Positions 8,343 to 16,504 of a stretch of 64,000 bases of DNA are shown here, piece after piece. The translations under genes and the position numbers were made by a program. The stretch is from the NCBI RefSeq assembly GCF_030814655.1, contig NZ_JAUSVK010000001.1:1941501-2005500 (forward strand). Direction: 5' to 3'. The notes below the pieces were generated by a model, which saw only the letters and a list, made by a program, of their open reading frames with translations, was not told the DNA's origin and searched no databases. The stretch comes from Labrys monachus (GTDB lineage: Bacteria; Pseudomonadota; Alphaproteobacteria; Rhizobiales; Labraceae). The stretch's first letter is position 1, and each line of letters begins with the position of its first letter.

Positions 8343-9264
8343 CGATCGCGACACCACGGGCGATGTCGTTCCCGTGCTGAACAAGGGCGCGGACCGCGCC
8401 GCCCTCGGCTATTCGCGGCCGGAAAGCTACGAGGAACTGCGCGCGGTGCTCTCCTCCGGCACCGTGCGCCTGCCCAAGAAGCTGCGCCAGGTCGCGATCC
8501 ATCTGTGGCAGCACCCGACCGCGGTGGCGCTCGGCACGGTGACGAGCCTCGCCGAACAGGTCGGCGTGCAACCCTCGACCCTGGTCCGCTTCGCCCAGAC
8601 CTTCGGCTATTCCGGCTTTTCAGACCTGCAGGACATCTTCAAGGCCTATCTGCGCGGCGGGCAGGGCGCCGGCGAGGTGACGGCGCCTGCCGAGGGGGGC
8701 GCGGGGAGCGAGGCGGCCGGGCTGGTCGACGGCTTCGTCAGGTCTTCCACCCTGTCGCTGTCGCGCGTGCGCGACCGGCTGGACCTCGGCCAGTTCGAGG
8801 CGATCGCCGCCACGCTGGCCTGGGCCGAGCTGATCTACATCATCGGCTCGAAGCGCGCCTTCACGGTGTCGAGCTATATGTCGCTGGCGCTCTCCAAGCT
8901 CGGTATCCGCAACATCGCGGTCGACAATGTCGGCTCGGCCGCCTTCGAGCATCTGCGCTGCGCGACGCAGGCCGACGCGGTGCTCGCGATCAGCTTCACG
9001 CCCTACAACTCCATCACGCCCGAACTGGTCGCCTCGGCGGCGCAGCGCAACGTGCCGATCGTCTCGATCACCGATAGCGCCTTCAGCCCGCTGGTGCCGC
9101 TGTCGAAAGCCTATGTCGAAGTCGTCGAGGAGGATTTCGCCGGCTTCAAGTCGCTGGCGGCGACGCTTTCGGTGGCGATGGCGCTGGTGCTGCGGGTGGA
9201 GCAGATAAGGGGGGGAGATCAGTCGCCTTCTCCCGGTTGGGAGAAGGTCCCGGCAGGGGGATGA
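8335..9264 (+). CDS. MurR/RpiR family transcriptional regulator
   Basis: Regulator of 309 aa with an N-terminal HTH_6 domain (roughly residues 30-110: VTSLAEQVGVQPSTLVRFAQTFGYSGFSDLQ) and a C-terminal SIS sugar-phosphate-binding domain (IYIIGSKRAFTVSSYM, AISFTPYNSITPE). It probably controls the adjacent sugar genes in response to a phosphorylated intermediate. The start ATG lies within the previous gene's end. The last dozen or so codons are read from the hairpin of a REP-like repeat at 9226-9270, so the tail is repeat-derived and unlikely to be functional. Confidence 0.93.
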   Translation: MDDDRDTTGDVVPVLNKGADRAALGYSRPESYEELRAVLSSGTVRLPKKLRQVAIHLWQHPTAVALGTVTSLAEQVGVQPSTLVRFAQTFGYSGFSDLQDIFKAYLRGGQGAGEVTAPAEGGAGSEAAGLVDGFVRSSTLSLSRVRDRLDLGQFEAIAATLAWAELIYIIGSKRAFTVSSYMSLALSKLGIRNIAVDNVGSAAFEHLRCATQADAVLAISFTPYNSITPELVASAAQRNVPIVSITDSAFSPLVPLSKAYVEVVEEDFAGFKSLAATLSVAMALVLRVEQIRGGDQSPSPGWEKVPAGG

Positions 9265-9270
9265 GGGTCT
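9226..9270. repeat. REP-like hairpin, left arm of a pair split by an IS
   Basis: CCTTCTCCC-GGTT-GGGAGAAGG followed by GATGAGGG. Its mirrored partner is at 10698-10743, on the other side of the IS5-family element. It overlaps the end of the RpiR reading frame. Confidence 0.85.
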
Positions 9271-9293
9271 AAACTTTGCCGAATGGGACTTAG

Positions 9294-10665
9294 CAGGCTG
9301 CGGAAAAACGTGTTGCGTGGCCGCATATTTTGGCTGAGGGCCTGATTTTTTGGGCTCGGTTTGATTTTGGCGGCCGGTTTTCATGCAATGACCGCTGCCA
9401 AAACAGCATTTTGGATGCGTTTTCCGACATTTTGGCGCAGTTATCCTTTGATTTCGATCAATTTGGGCAATCGGATCAGATTGCAGGCCGCCGCCGTCAG
9501 CGTGAAGGACCAACCGACGCGTTCAGTGCCTCGATGGCGGGTCTTGCTCAGTCCGCCACAGGTCTTGATCCAGCCGAACCCTTCCTCGATCCGCTTGCGG
9601 ATGCGCTGGCTGAGAGCGTAGCCGGCATGCCGGGTGGTGCGCCCGTCAATGGCGGAACGCCGGTTGGTGGTGTTCTGCGCCACATGCGGGGTGACCTTGA
9701 TACTGCGCAGATCCGCCACAAAGCCAGCCACGTCATAGGCCTTGTCGGCAGCGACCGTGATGCGATGACGGGCGTTGCGGCGCCTGAGCATGCTCAGGGC
9801 CGCTTCCCGCTCGGCAGTGCCGGTCGCAAGCGTCAGTTCGGTGTCGACGATCAGGCCGTGGCGGTTCTCCATGAGGAAGTGCCCCATATGGCACAGCCTG
9901 GCCGCGGCGCCGCGGCCCTTCTTGTAGAGCCGGGCATCCGGATCGCTGGTCGAGGCATGGGTCCGGTTGCTGCGCTTCTCGCCATGGAAATCGCGCTCGG
10001 CATTGCGGCCGCCGGCGGGCTTGCCTTCCGGAGCCGCACCGGAAGCCGGCGGGACGCTGCCCGAACCGCCATCATCGTCCTTGTCCGGGCTGTCGGCCCT
10101 ATCGGCCTTGGGTTTGAAGCCCTTGATGCTCGCCCAGGCCTCGATCAGGGTGCCGTCCACCGAGAAATGATCCTCCGACAGCAAGGCCGTCACCCGCGGC
10201 TGGGACAGCAGCGCAGCCAGGAACTTGGCGGCGATATCGCCTTCCTGCAGGCGCTCGCGGTTCTTGGTGAACACCGTCACATCCCAGATCGGCGCATCCA
10301 TCGACAGCCCGGCAAACCAGCGGAACATCAGATTGTAATCCATCTGTTCCATCAGTTGCCGCTCCGAGCGGATCGTGAAGAAGGCCTGCAACAGCAGCGC
10401 ACGCAGCAGCTTCTCCGGCGGGATCGAAGGACGCCCATGCCTCGAATACAGCTTGTCGAACTCCGGCGACAACACCTCCAGCGCCTCGTCGACAATCGCA
10501 CGGATCGCACGCAGCGGATGATCCGCAGGAACCCGAGCTTCGCAGCTCACATACGAGAACAGACTCTCCGTTCGAACATCAACTCCGCGCATCAATCCGC
10601 TCCCGTTCCTGCACCAGCAGTGAATCAGCATGGAACGCTTCGAGGAAGACTTTTTCCGCAGCCTG
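9294..10665 (-). mobile_element. IS5-family insertion sequence (copy 1, 1372 bp)
   Basis: The element is bounded by perfect 15-base terminal inverted repeats CAGGCTGCGGAAAAA (9294-9308) and TTTTTCCGCAGCCTG (10651-10665). TTAG lies directly outside both ends (9290-9293 and 10666-10669), consistent with a YTAR-type target duplication of the IS5 family, although copy 2 only supports TTA. It carries one leftward transposase gene and sits between the two arms of a REP-like pair, so it disrupted no gene. It is related to but clearly diverged from the element at 59723. Confidence 0.92.
9441..10592 (-). CDS. IS5 family transposase
   Basis: DDE transposase of 383 aa with an N-terminal DUF772-type region (SMDAPIWDVTVFTKNRERL near residues 85-105) and a C-terminal DDE domain. 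Acidic residues are seen in HFSVDGTLIEAWAS, AADKAYDVAGF and the YREK-like RKRIEEGFGWIKTCGG. The start is placed at MRGVDVRTESLF, equivalent to MRGSDEQTGALF in the second copy; an ATG 39 bases upstream is possible. A low-complexity charged insert around residue 180 is longer than in copy 2. The frame looks intact, so the element may still be active. Confidence 0.93.
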   Translation of the reverse strand: MRGVDVRTESLFSYVSCEARVPADHPLRAIRAIVDEALEVLSPEFDKLYSRHGRPSIPPEKLLRALLLQAFFTIRSERQLMEQMDYNLMFRWFAGLSMDAPIWDVTVFTKNRERLQEGDIAAKFLAALLSQPRVTALLSEDHFSVDGTLIEAWASIKGFKPKADRADSPDKDDDGGSGSVPPASGAAPEGKPAGGRNAERDFHGEKRSNRTHASTSDPDARLYKKGRGAAARLCHMGHFLMENRHGLIVDTELTLATGTAEREAALSMLRRRNARHRITVAADKAYDVAGFVADLRSIKVTPHVAQNTTNRRSAIDGRTTRHAGYALSQRIRKRIEEGFGWIKTCGGLSKTRHRGTERVGWSFTLTAAACNLIRLPKLIEIKG

Positions 10666-10697
10666 TTAGTGACTGCGCTTGAATTGTCGAAGGTTAG

Positions 10698-10743
10698 GCC
10701 CCCATCCGGCGCTGCGCGCCACCTTCTCCCGCTCGGGAGAAGG
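10698..10743. repeat. REP-like hairpin, right arm of the pair split by an IS
   Basis: CCCATCCGGCGC...ACCTTCTCCC-GCTC-GGGAGAAGG is the inverted partner of the module at 9226-9270. It lies downstream of the BadF-family kinase gene. Confidence 0.8.
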
Positions 10744-10780
10744 GAATCGCGCTCTTTCCTGCAAGCCGAGCGCTCGCCGC

Positions 10781-11683
10781 CTATTCGAACACCATCCGCT
10801 CCGGCGGCGCCTCGCCGCGGGCGACCAACAGGCAGCCTTCGAGAGGGTCGCCGGCGGCGTCCTGCACCGGGCGGCCGATACGCTCGACCAGCCGGGGCTG
10901 CATCACCGGCGCGAGCCCGCCATTGAGATAGAGCGGCACGTCGGCGCAATCGAGCGAGCCGACGAGATCCGTGAGGTGGCCGACGGCCCTCGCCAGGATC
11001 GCGGCGGCGACCGGGCAGCCCTTTTCGGCGAGATCGAGCACCAGCGGCGCGAAGGCGGCGACGCGGTGGGCCGTCAGGCCGGAGAGGGCGCCTTCGAGCA
11101 GGCCCGTCACGCCGCCGATCTGCGCCATCACCGCCTCGGCCAGAAGCGACGGCGCGGCGATGCGGTCCCGTACCGCCAAGGCATGGCGGATCGCCCGCAC
11201 GCCCATCCAGGAGCCGCTGCCCCTGTCGCCGACGATCCAGCCCCAGGCGTCGCGCTGGATGGAGGAGCCGTCCGCGAACAGGCGATGGCCGGCGACGCCG
11301 GTGCCGATGGTGACGAGGGCGCAGGGCCGGCCGCCGCCGGCGCCGATCAGCGCCGCATAGCCGTCGCTCATGACGAAGACGGCCGCGAAGGCCGGGCCGC
11401 GGGCGAGGAACGCCTCGCGCGGGCCCTGCACATAGAGGCCGGCGCCGCCGATCGCGAAGGTCACGCCCGAAAGGTCCTGCGGGTCGCGCCCGGCTGCGGC
11501 ATTGAGGTCCCGCCACAGGTCGAGGAGACTGTCGGCGGCCTCCTCGCTGTCGTAGCTGGCATTGGCCGGCCCGGCTTCGGCGCTGGCGATCACCGTGCCC
11601 GAGCCGTCATAGAGCTGGCCGCGGCTGCGGGTGGCGCCGGCATCGACGCAGAAATAGAGCGGGGGGTGGTCGATGTCGGTCAT
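10781..11683 (-). CDS. BadF/BadG/BcrA/BcrD ATPase family sugar kinase (N-acetylglucosamine kinase-like)
   Basis: ASKHA-fold ATPase of 300 aa, probably a cytosolic sugar or amino-sugar kinase. Phosphate-1 motif is FCVDAGATRSRGQLYD at the N terminus, phosphate-2 is VTIGTGVAGHRLF near residue 130, and GWIVGDRGSGSWMG follows, as in GlcNAc kinases. The adenosine motif is near LYLNGGLAPV. It lies downstream of a Gfo/Idh gene in the same direction but separated by 440 bases of repeats, so co-transcription is uncertain. The substrate is inferred from family only. Confidence 0.88.
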   Translation of the reverse strand: MTDIDHPPLYFCVDAGATRSRGQLYDGSGTVIASAEAGPANASYDSEEAADSLLDLWRDLNAAAGRDPQDLSGVTFAIGGAGLYVQGPREAFLARGPAFAAVFVMSDGYAALIGAGGGRPCALVTIGTGVAGHRLFADGSSIQRDAWGWIVGDRGSGSWMGVRAIRHALAVRDRIAAPSLLAEAVMAQIGGVTGLLEGALSGLTAHRVAAFAPLVLDLAEKGCPVAAAILARAVGHLTDLVGSLDCADVPLYLNGGLAPVMQPRLVERIGRPVQDAAGDPLEGCLLVARGEAPPERMVFE

Positions 11684-12123
11684 GTTTTCCCACTCCTCGG
11701 CTGTGGGGGGGAGCCCCTGCCTCTGTTATCCCTTGGCGGCGCTGTTCACCGCCCGTCTCGCCCGGGCATTTCGAAACGCGGCGCCGACGGCCCCTTCTCC
11801 CCGGCCTTACGGGGAGAAGGTAAGGATGAGGGGCTGCGCTTCTCTCTCCGGAAAGATACCGGTGATACGGCAGCGGTCTCGGCGCCGCCCCTCACCTTTA
11901 TCCTCTCCCCGCGAGCGGGGAGAGGGGACATCGGCGTCGCGGCAGGCTATCGGCGTCGCCGTCTCGCCCGGCCCTTTCGAAACGCGGCGCCGGCCGCCCC
12001 TTCTCCCCGTTCCCGCGGGAACTCCGCATTTCCTGCGGAAATGCTTGGGGTAAGGATGAGGGGCGGCGCGACTGTATGGCAGATACCCGGCTCGATCGTC
12101 TCGTCCCGCCTCGACGCTGCCCC
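11684..12123. repeat. Repeat-filled intergenic region with three REP-like hairpins
   Basis: The gap between two leftward genes holds hairpin modules at 11791-11834 (CCCCTTCTCCCC/GGGGAGAAGG then GGATGAGGGG), 11889-11928 (CCTCTCCCC/GGGGAGAGG) and 11997-12064. Similar flanking words (CGAAACGCGGCGCCG) precede the first and third, suggesting local duplication. No ORF or promoter is convincing here. Confidence 0.75.
12026..12044. repeat. Nested GCATTTCC palindrome inside a REP-like element
   Basis: GCATTTCC-TGC-GGAAATGC is a perfect 8-3-8 inverted repeat inserted in the arm of the REP-like element at 11997-12064. The same 8-base arms with loop AAA occur in another REP-like element at 57685-57703. 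Confidence 0.8.
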
Positions 12124-13215
12124 TCAGAGTTCGACCATCCGCTTTTCCTTGATGCTCAGATCCGCCGCCAGCACGATCTTCAGGCTGTTGACGGCCGCTT
12201 CCATGTGTTCGTCGAGATCGCCGTCGTTGCGGATGGCGTCCAGCAGGTAGATCTGCTCGAGGCGGCAGATGGCGTCATGGTCCGGCTTGTCGACCACGGG
12301 GATGATCTCGTCGCCATGCACGAGCTTCTGGTCGGCATCGAGCGCGGCATGGTGGACGAGCACCGATTCCATCCTGCCATGGGTGTGGATGTCGGAGGAG
12401 AAGGTCCAGTCCGCGCCTTCCGGCGTGCCGAGCTTGTGCGAGGGCGGCACCACGCTGATGCTGCCCTTCGGCCCGATGATGTCCTTGACCATGAAGGCCG
12501 TCTCGCTGATCGAAGGGCCCCAGGCCGCCTCGTACCAGCCGATCGAGCCGTCGTCGAAGAAGACCTGGAGATGGCCGTAATTATACTGGTCGGGCGCGAT
12601 CTCGTCGCTGAGGCGCGCACCCATGCCGCTGACGCGCACGGGCTTGGCCAGCGTCATCTGGCACATGGCGTCGACATAGTGCACGCCGCAATCGACGATC
12701 GGCGACAGGGCCGAGAGCAGGTTCTTGTGCCAGGTCCAGGACGGGCCGATCGATTGCTGGTTGAGGTTCATGCGCATGACCAGCGGCTTGCCGAGGCCCT
12801 GCGCCAGTTCCACCACGCGCTTCCAGATCGGATTGTGGCGCATCGAATAGCCGACGACGAGCTTGCGGCCATGCTTGCGGGCGGCGGCGACGACGCGCTC
12901 GGCGTCCGCCGCCGTCTCGGCCAGCGGCTTTTCGATGAAGACATGGGCGCCGGCCTCGAAGGCGGCGACCGCGAAATCCGCATGCGTGTCCGGCCAGGTG
13001 TTGATGGAGACGACGTCCGGCTTCACCGCTGCGAGGGCTTCGTAATAATCGGCATAGCGCGGAAGGGCGGCCCAGGCCTCCGGCAGGTCCGTCCGCTTGT
13101 GCACGCCGCGCGCGCACAGCCCGGCGATCTCGTAGCCCTCCAGCCCGTCATAGGCGCGTCCATGCGCCATGCCCATATGGCCGAGCCCGACCAGCAGAAC
13201 CCGCAATGGCGGCAT
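12124..13215 (-). CDS. Gfo/Idh/MocA family oxidoreductase
   Basis: NAD(P)-dependent dehydrogenase of 363 aa. The start is at MPPLRVLLVGLGHMG, where GGGAGG precedes the ATG; longer in-frame starts lack similarity. The nucleotide motif is VGLGHMGMAHGRAYD, the EKP motif is present as FIEKPLAETAADAE, and the catalytic region is SPIVDCGVHYVDAM with Asp and His. Its similarity to the first Gfo/Idh enzyme is limited to family motifs, so they are not recent duplicates. It probably oxidises a sugar or cyclitol taken up by the nearby ABC importer. Confidence 0.92.
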   Translation of the reverse strand: MPPLRVLLVGLGHMGMAHGRAYDGLEGYEIAGLCARGVHKRTDLPEAWAALPRYADYYEALAAVKPDVVSINTWPDTHADFAVAAFEAGAHVFIEKPLAETAADAERVVAAARKHGRKLVVGYSMRHNPIWKRVVELAQGLGKPLVMRMNLNQQSIGPSWTWHKNLLSALSPIVDCGVHYVDAMCQMTLAKPVRVSGMGARLSDEIAPDQYNYGHLQVFFDDGSIGWYEAAWGPSISETAFMVKDIIGPKGSISVVPPSHKLGTPEGADWTFSSDIHTHGRMESVLVHHAALDADQKLVHGDEIIPVVDKPDHDAICRLEQIYLLDAIRNDGDLDEHMEAAVNSLKIVLAADLSIKEKRMVEL

Positions 13216-13567
13216 GTCCGAACCTCCCAATGCACCGGCGTCCGGGCCGGCTGGCATCGCCCGCGCCGGACGGGGCAAGGGCGCGTCGCGAAGCGTCGGA
13301 TGTTTGATTGGGAGCGAGCGTAAGGGGAAATCATGGGACGTCAAGCGGCGCGTCCGATGGTTTTGGCGCGGCCGGCGGCTCCTTCGCCGCAAGGCCGCCT
13401 TGGCCATGCGCGACCGAGAGGCGAGGAACCCCGTCAGTCACCCGGGGCTAGGCCAGGAGAGAAGCGTCCGTCTGTACTCCCTACGGTTTCCATCCTCCTC
13501 CCATGTCCATAATTGTGCCGTCATCTTCGATATTTAAGAATAAGAGCTGAGATAGGAGTTAAACAAC
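13216..13567. other. Gene-free interval upstream of the beta-lactamase
   Basis: About 350 bases between two divergent genes. The part near 13500-13560 is AT-rich relative to its surroundings and is where promoters for both genes would be expected, but no box matches consensus well enough to call. No small ORF is credible. Confidence 0.5.
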
Positions 13568-14431
13568 GTGACCATGCTGAACCGCCGTGCCGTGGTGATC
13601 GGTCTGCCTCTTTCGGTCGGGCTTGGCGTTCGCAGTGCCATGGCCCGGGACGACGGGACGCTGGCCGCCATCGAGAAACGGCATGGCGGGCGGCTCGGTG
13701 TCTTTGCCCTCGATACGGCAAGCGGGCGCACCCTTGCCCATAGGGCGGACGAACGTTTCCTGATGTGCAGCACCTTCAAGGGGCTCCTCGTGGCCCAGGT
13801 CTTCGCCAAGGTCGACGCGGGCCGGGAGAGCCTGTCGCGGATGATCGCCTACACCGCGAGCGACCTGATCTTTACGTCGCCGGTCACGAAAGCCAATCTC
13901 GGCAAGGGAGAGATGTCGGTCGGCGAGCTGGCGCGGGCCGTCCTTGAATACAGCGACAACACCGCGGCCATCCTGCTGATGCGAAGCGCCGGGGGCCCGC
14001 CCGGCCTCACGGCATTCCTGCGAAGCCTCGGCGATACGGTGACTCGTTCGGATCGCTATGAGCCGACATCGAACCGATATAGCGGCGCGCTCGATACCAC
14101 GACGCCACGCGCCATCGTCGGCTCGGCTCACAAGATACTCCTCGGGGATGTATTGAAGGCCGACACCAGGGCGCAGCTCGAGGCCGGTATGGCCGCCTGC
14201 AAGCCGGGTGGCAGACGCATCCGGGCTTCGCTGCCCGAAGGATGGTTCATCGGAGACCGGACCGGCGAGAACGTCACCGAGGAATCGAACGACTACGCGA
14301 TTGTCCGTCCGCCGGGGCGCGCGCCGTTGCTCATAGCCGTCTACTACCACTCGCCGAAGATGAGCGCGGCGGAGCGTGAGGCGGTGATCCGCGAAGCGGG
14401 TTCCGCCTTCGTCGCTTGGGCGCAAGGATAG
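13568..14431 (+). CDS. bla: Class A beta-lactamase
   Basis: Periplasmic serine beta-lactamase, 287 aa. The catalytic motif STFK (Ser70/Lys73 equivalents) is in FLMCSTFKGLL. SDN is in EYSDNTAAIL. The omega-loop Glu166 equivalent is in RYEPTSNRYS, where the normal EPELN reads EPTSN. The KTG box reads RTG in FIGDRTGEN, as in carbenicillinase-type enzymes. The N terminus has adjacent arginines (LNRRAVVIG) and a hydrophobic stretch ending SAMA, compatible with a Tat or Sec signal. GTG at 13568 has GGAG nine bases upstream; the ATG at 13574 is the alternative. No AmpR-like regulator is adjacent. Confidence 0.93.
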   Translation: MTMLNRRAVVIGLPLSVGLGVRSAMARDDGTLAAIEKRHGGRLGVFALDTASGRTLAHRADERFLMCSTFKGLLVAQVFAKVDAGRESLSRMIAYTASDLIFTSPVTKANLGKGEMSVGELARAVLEYSDNTAAILLMRSAGGPPGLTAFLRSLGDTVTRSDRYEPTSNRYSGALDTTTPRAIVGSAHKILLGDVLKADTRAQLEAGMAACKPGGRRIRASLPEGWFIGDRTGENVTEESNDYAIVRPPGRAPLLIAVYYHSPKMSAAEREAVIREAGSAFVAWAQG

Positions 14432-14448
14432 CGGTGTTTCCCGGGAGC

Positions 14449-14465
14449 GCGGACGTCCCGTCCGC
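14449..14465. repeat. GCGGAC-GTCCC-GTCCGC interspersed hairpin
   Basis: A perfect 6-base stem with a 5-base loop, within the longer word CCCGGGAGCGCGGACGTCCC. Near-identical words recur at 57407-57430, and related versions at 44011-44027 and 62100-62111. It lies just downstream of the beta-lactamase gene between convergent ORFs. Confidence 0.6.
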
Positions 14466-14579
14466 TCTCGCCGACCCCGAGCGCGCCGTTCGACCAGCAG
14501 ACGCTACGGGAGCCGTCAAAGAAATTGGCCCGCGTTCGAAGCGGTGGGTCCCCGGTAGTGGCTCGTTCCGAGCGCCGCT

Positions 14580-15485
14580 TCAACCCTTCACCCGCACGGC
14601 GTCGATGAAGGCGCGCAGCGCCGGCGCCATCTGGCGTTGCTGCGGGTAGCACAGGAACAGGCCCGGAAACGGGGCGGACCAGGGTTCCAGCAGCTTCACG
14701 AGGCGGCCGGCGGCGATGTCGTCGGCGACCGTCTGTTCCACGGCGAAGCCGATGCCGATGCCCTGGAGGGTGGCCCGGCGCGCCGTCTCCTTGTCGTCGA
14801 CGATCAGCGGCCCGTCCACCACGACGGAGAACCAGCGCCCGTCCTCGAAGAATTCCCAGGCATAGGGCACGGCATGGCCCGGCCAGCGCCAGCGGACACA
14901 GCGATGATGCACGAGGTCGCGCGGATGCTCCGGGCGGCCATGCGCGGCGAGATAGGCGGGCGCGGCGACCGCGACCTGGCGCAGGTCCGGGCCGAGGCGC
15001 AGGGCGATGAGGTCGCGCTCGATCACCTCGCCGATGCGGATCGCCGCATCGAAGCCGCCGCCGACGATGTCGACCACCTCGTCGTCGACGGCGATGTCGA
15101 GCACGACATCCGGACAGGCCTGCGCGAAGGCGGGCAGGATCGGCTCGATATAAGTCTCGACGGCCGAGCGGAACGCATGGATGCGGACGGTGCCGGCGGG
15201 GCGCTCGCGATAGCGCCGCACCTGGCCGACGGCGTCGCCGAGCTCCGAGACGGCCGGCCGCACCCGGTGGAAGAGGTTCTGCCCGGCCTCCGTCAGCGCG
15301 ACGCTGCGGGTCGTGCGGTTGAACAGCCGCACGCCGACGCGTTCCTCGAAGCCGCGCACCATCTGGCTCAGCGCCGATGGCGAGACGCCGAGGATCTCTG
15401 CGGCACGGGAAAAGCTCAAGAGTTCGCCGACGACGACGAAGGCGCGGAGCTGGTTGTAGTCGCTGCCCGAGAGAGGAGAGTCCAT
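14580..15485 (-). CDS. LysR family transcriptional regulator
   Basis: LTTR of 301 aa with an N-terminal winged HTH (LSFSRAAEILGVSPSALSQMVRGFEERVG, residues about 24-52) and a C-terminal LysR substrate-binding domain. It is of the subgroup with HHRCVRWRWPG-type loops that often sits opposite an SDR gene. It is divergent from the SDR at 15594, with a LysR-type operator between them at 15498-15522. Inferred role: control of that SDR and of itself. The start ATG at 15485 directly precedes the HTH at the usual distance. Confidence 0.93.
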   Translation of the reverse strand: MDSPLSGSDYNQLRAFVVVGELLSFSRAAEILGVSPSALSQMVRGFEERVGVRLFNRTTRSVALTEAGQNLFHRVRPAVSELGDAVGQVRRYRERPAGTVRIHAFRSAVETYIEPILPAFAQACPDVVLDIAVDDEVVDIVGGGFDAAIRIGEVIERDLIALRLGPDLRQVAVAAPAYLAAHGRPEHPRDLVHHRCVRWRWPGHAVPYAWEFFEDGRWFSVVVDGPLIVDDKETARRATLQGIGIGFAVEQTVADDIAAGRLVKLLEPWSAPFPGLFLCYPQQRQMAPALRAFIDAVRVKG

Positions 15486-15497
15486 GGCGCATTCCAC

Positions 15498-15522
15498 CAC
15501 TTTTAAGCTGGACTTACAAGTG
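15498..15522. promoter_or_regulatory. LysR-type operator between lysR and SDR genes
   Basis: CACTTTTAAG-CTGGA-CTTACAAGTG is an inverted repeat with 9 of 10 matched positions, the size and symmetry of an LTTR recognition site. It lies 12 bases from the regulator start and about 70 bases from the SDR start. Confidence 0.75.
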
Positions 15523-15593
15523 CTGTCAGATGCCGAGGTATTCTGAACGGGCGGCGCCGGGACTATCTCCCGAGTCCCTGAAGGAGACTTCTC

Positions 15594-16418
15594 ATGAAGA
15601 CATGGTTCATCACCGGTATTTCGCGCGGCCTCGGCCTCGCGCTCGCCAAGGCGGCTTTGGCCGAGGGCGACACCGTCATCGGCACGGTGCGCAGCGGCAC
15701 GCCCGATCTCGACGCCGGGCCGGGCACGCTGCACGTCCTGTCCGTCGATATCGCCGACGGCGCGGCGGCGGAAGCGGCGGTCGAGCGGGCCTTCGCCCTC
15801 GCCGGCCGCATCGACGTCATCGTCAACAATGCCGGCTACGGCCTGCTCGGCGCCGCCGAGAAGGCCACCGACGCGGAGATGACGCGCCTGTTCGAGGTCG
15901 ACGTGTTCGGGCCGTTCCGCATCATCCGCGCCGCCCTGCCGCATCTGCGGGCGCAGGGATCCGGCCACATCGTCAACATCACCTCGATCGCCGGGCGGGC
16001 GCCCGGGCCGGCCTCCGTCCTCTACGCGGCGGCCAAGCACGCGCTCGAAGGGCTCTCGGCGAGCCTCGCCCAGGAGGTGGGGCCGCTCGGTCTCAAGGTG
16101 ACGGCGGTGGCGCCCGGCGCCTTCCGTACGGATTTCCTCTCCACCCATTCGATCCGCAAGAGCGAGACGGAGGATCCGGCCTATGCGCCGAGCGTCGGAC
16201 GCGCCGCGGCGGCCTTCGACGGCATGGCCGGCAAGCAGCTCGGCGATCCCGACCGGGCGGCCCAGGCTATCCTCGCCGCCGTCGCCGCCGCCGAGCCGCC
16301 GCTGCACCTGCTGCTCGGAACCGACGCGCTGCGGCGGGCCCGGACGAAGCTTGATGCCGTCATCGAGGAGATGGACCGCTGGGAAGAGGTGACGCGCGGC
16401 ACGGATTTTCCCGGCTGA
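15594..16418 (+). CDS. SDR family oxidoreductase
   Basis: Short-chain dehydrogenase of 274 aa. It has cofactor motif TGISRGLG at residue 7, NNAGYG, and active site SVLYAAAKHALEG with Tyr and Lys. Its C-terminal region (RRARTKLDAVIEEMDRWEEVT) matches the broad group annotated as oxidoreductases downstream of LysR regulators. It is transcribed away from the LysR gene and should be its regulated target. Substrate unknown. Confidence 0.93.
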   Translation: MKTWFITGISRGLGLALAKAALAEGDTVIGTVRSGTPDLDAGPGTLHVLSVDIADGAAAEAAVERAFALAGRIDVIVNNAGYGLLGAAEKATDAEMTRLFEVDVFGPFRIIRAALPHLRAQGSGHIVNITSIAGRAPGPASVLYAAAKHALEGLSASLAQEVGPLGLKVTAVAPGAFRTDFLSTHSIRKSETEDPAYAPSVGRAAAAFDGMAGKQLGDPDRAAQAILAAVAAAEPPLHLLLGTDALRRARTKLDAVIEEMDRWEEVTRGTDFPG

Positions 16419-16504
16419 GGCAGCGTTGCGACAGGCACCAAAACCGTACGGCCGGGCCGGCCGTACGGACCCCCGCCCGTATCACGATTGATCGGAGGAG
16501 CACG

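Noticed and set aside
9441-11516. 691-codon frame joining the IS5 transposase to upstream sequence
   Set aside because: The part beyond 10665 lies outside the IS and is antisense or out of frame to the BadF-type kinase; the transposase starts near 10592.
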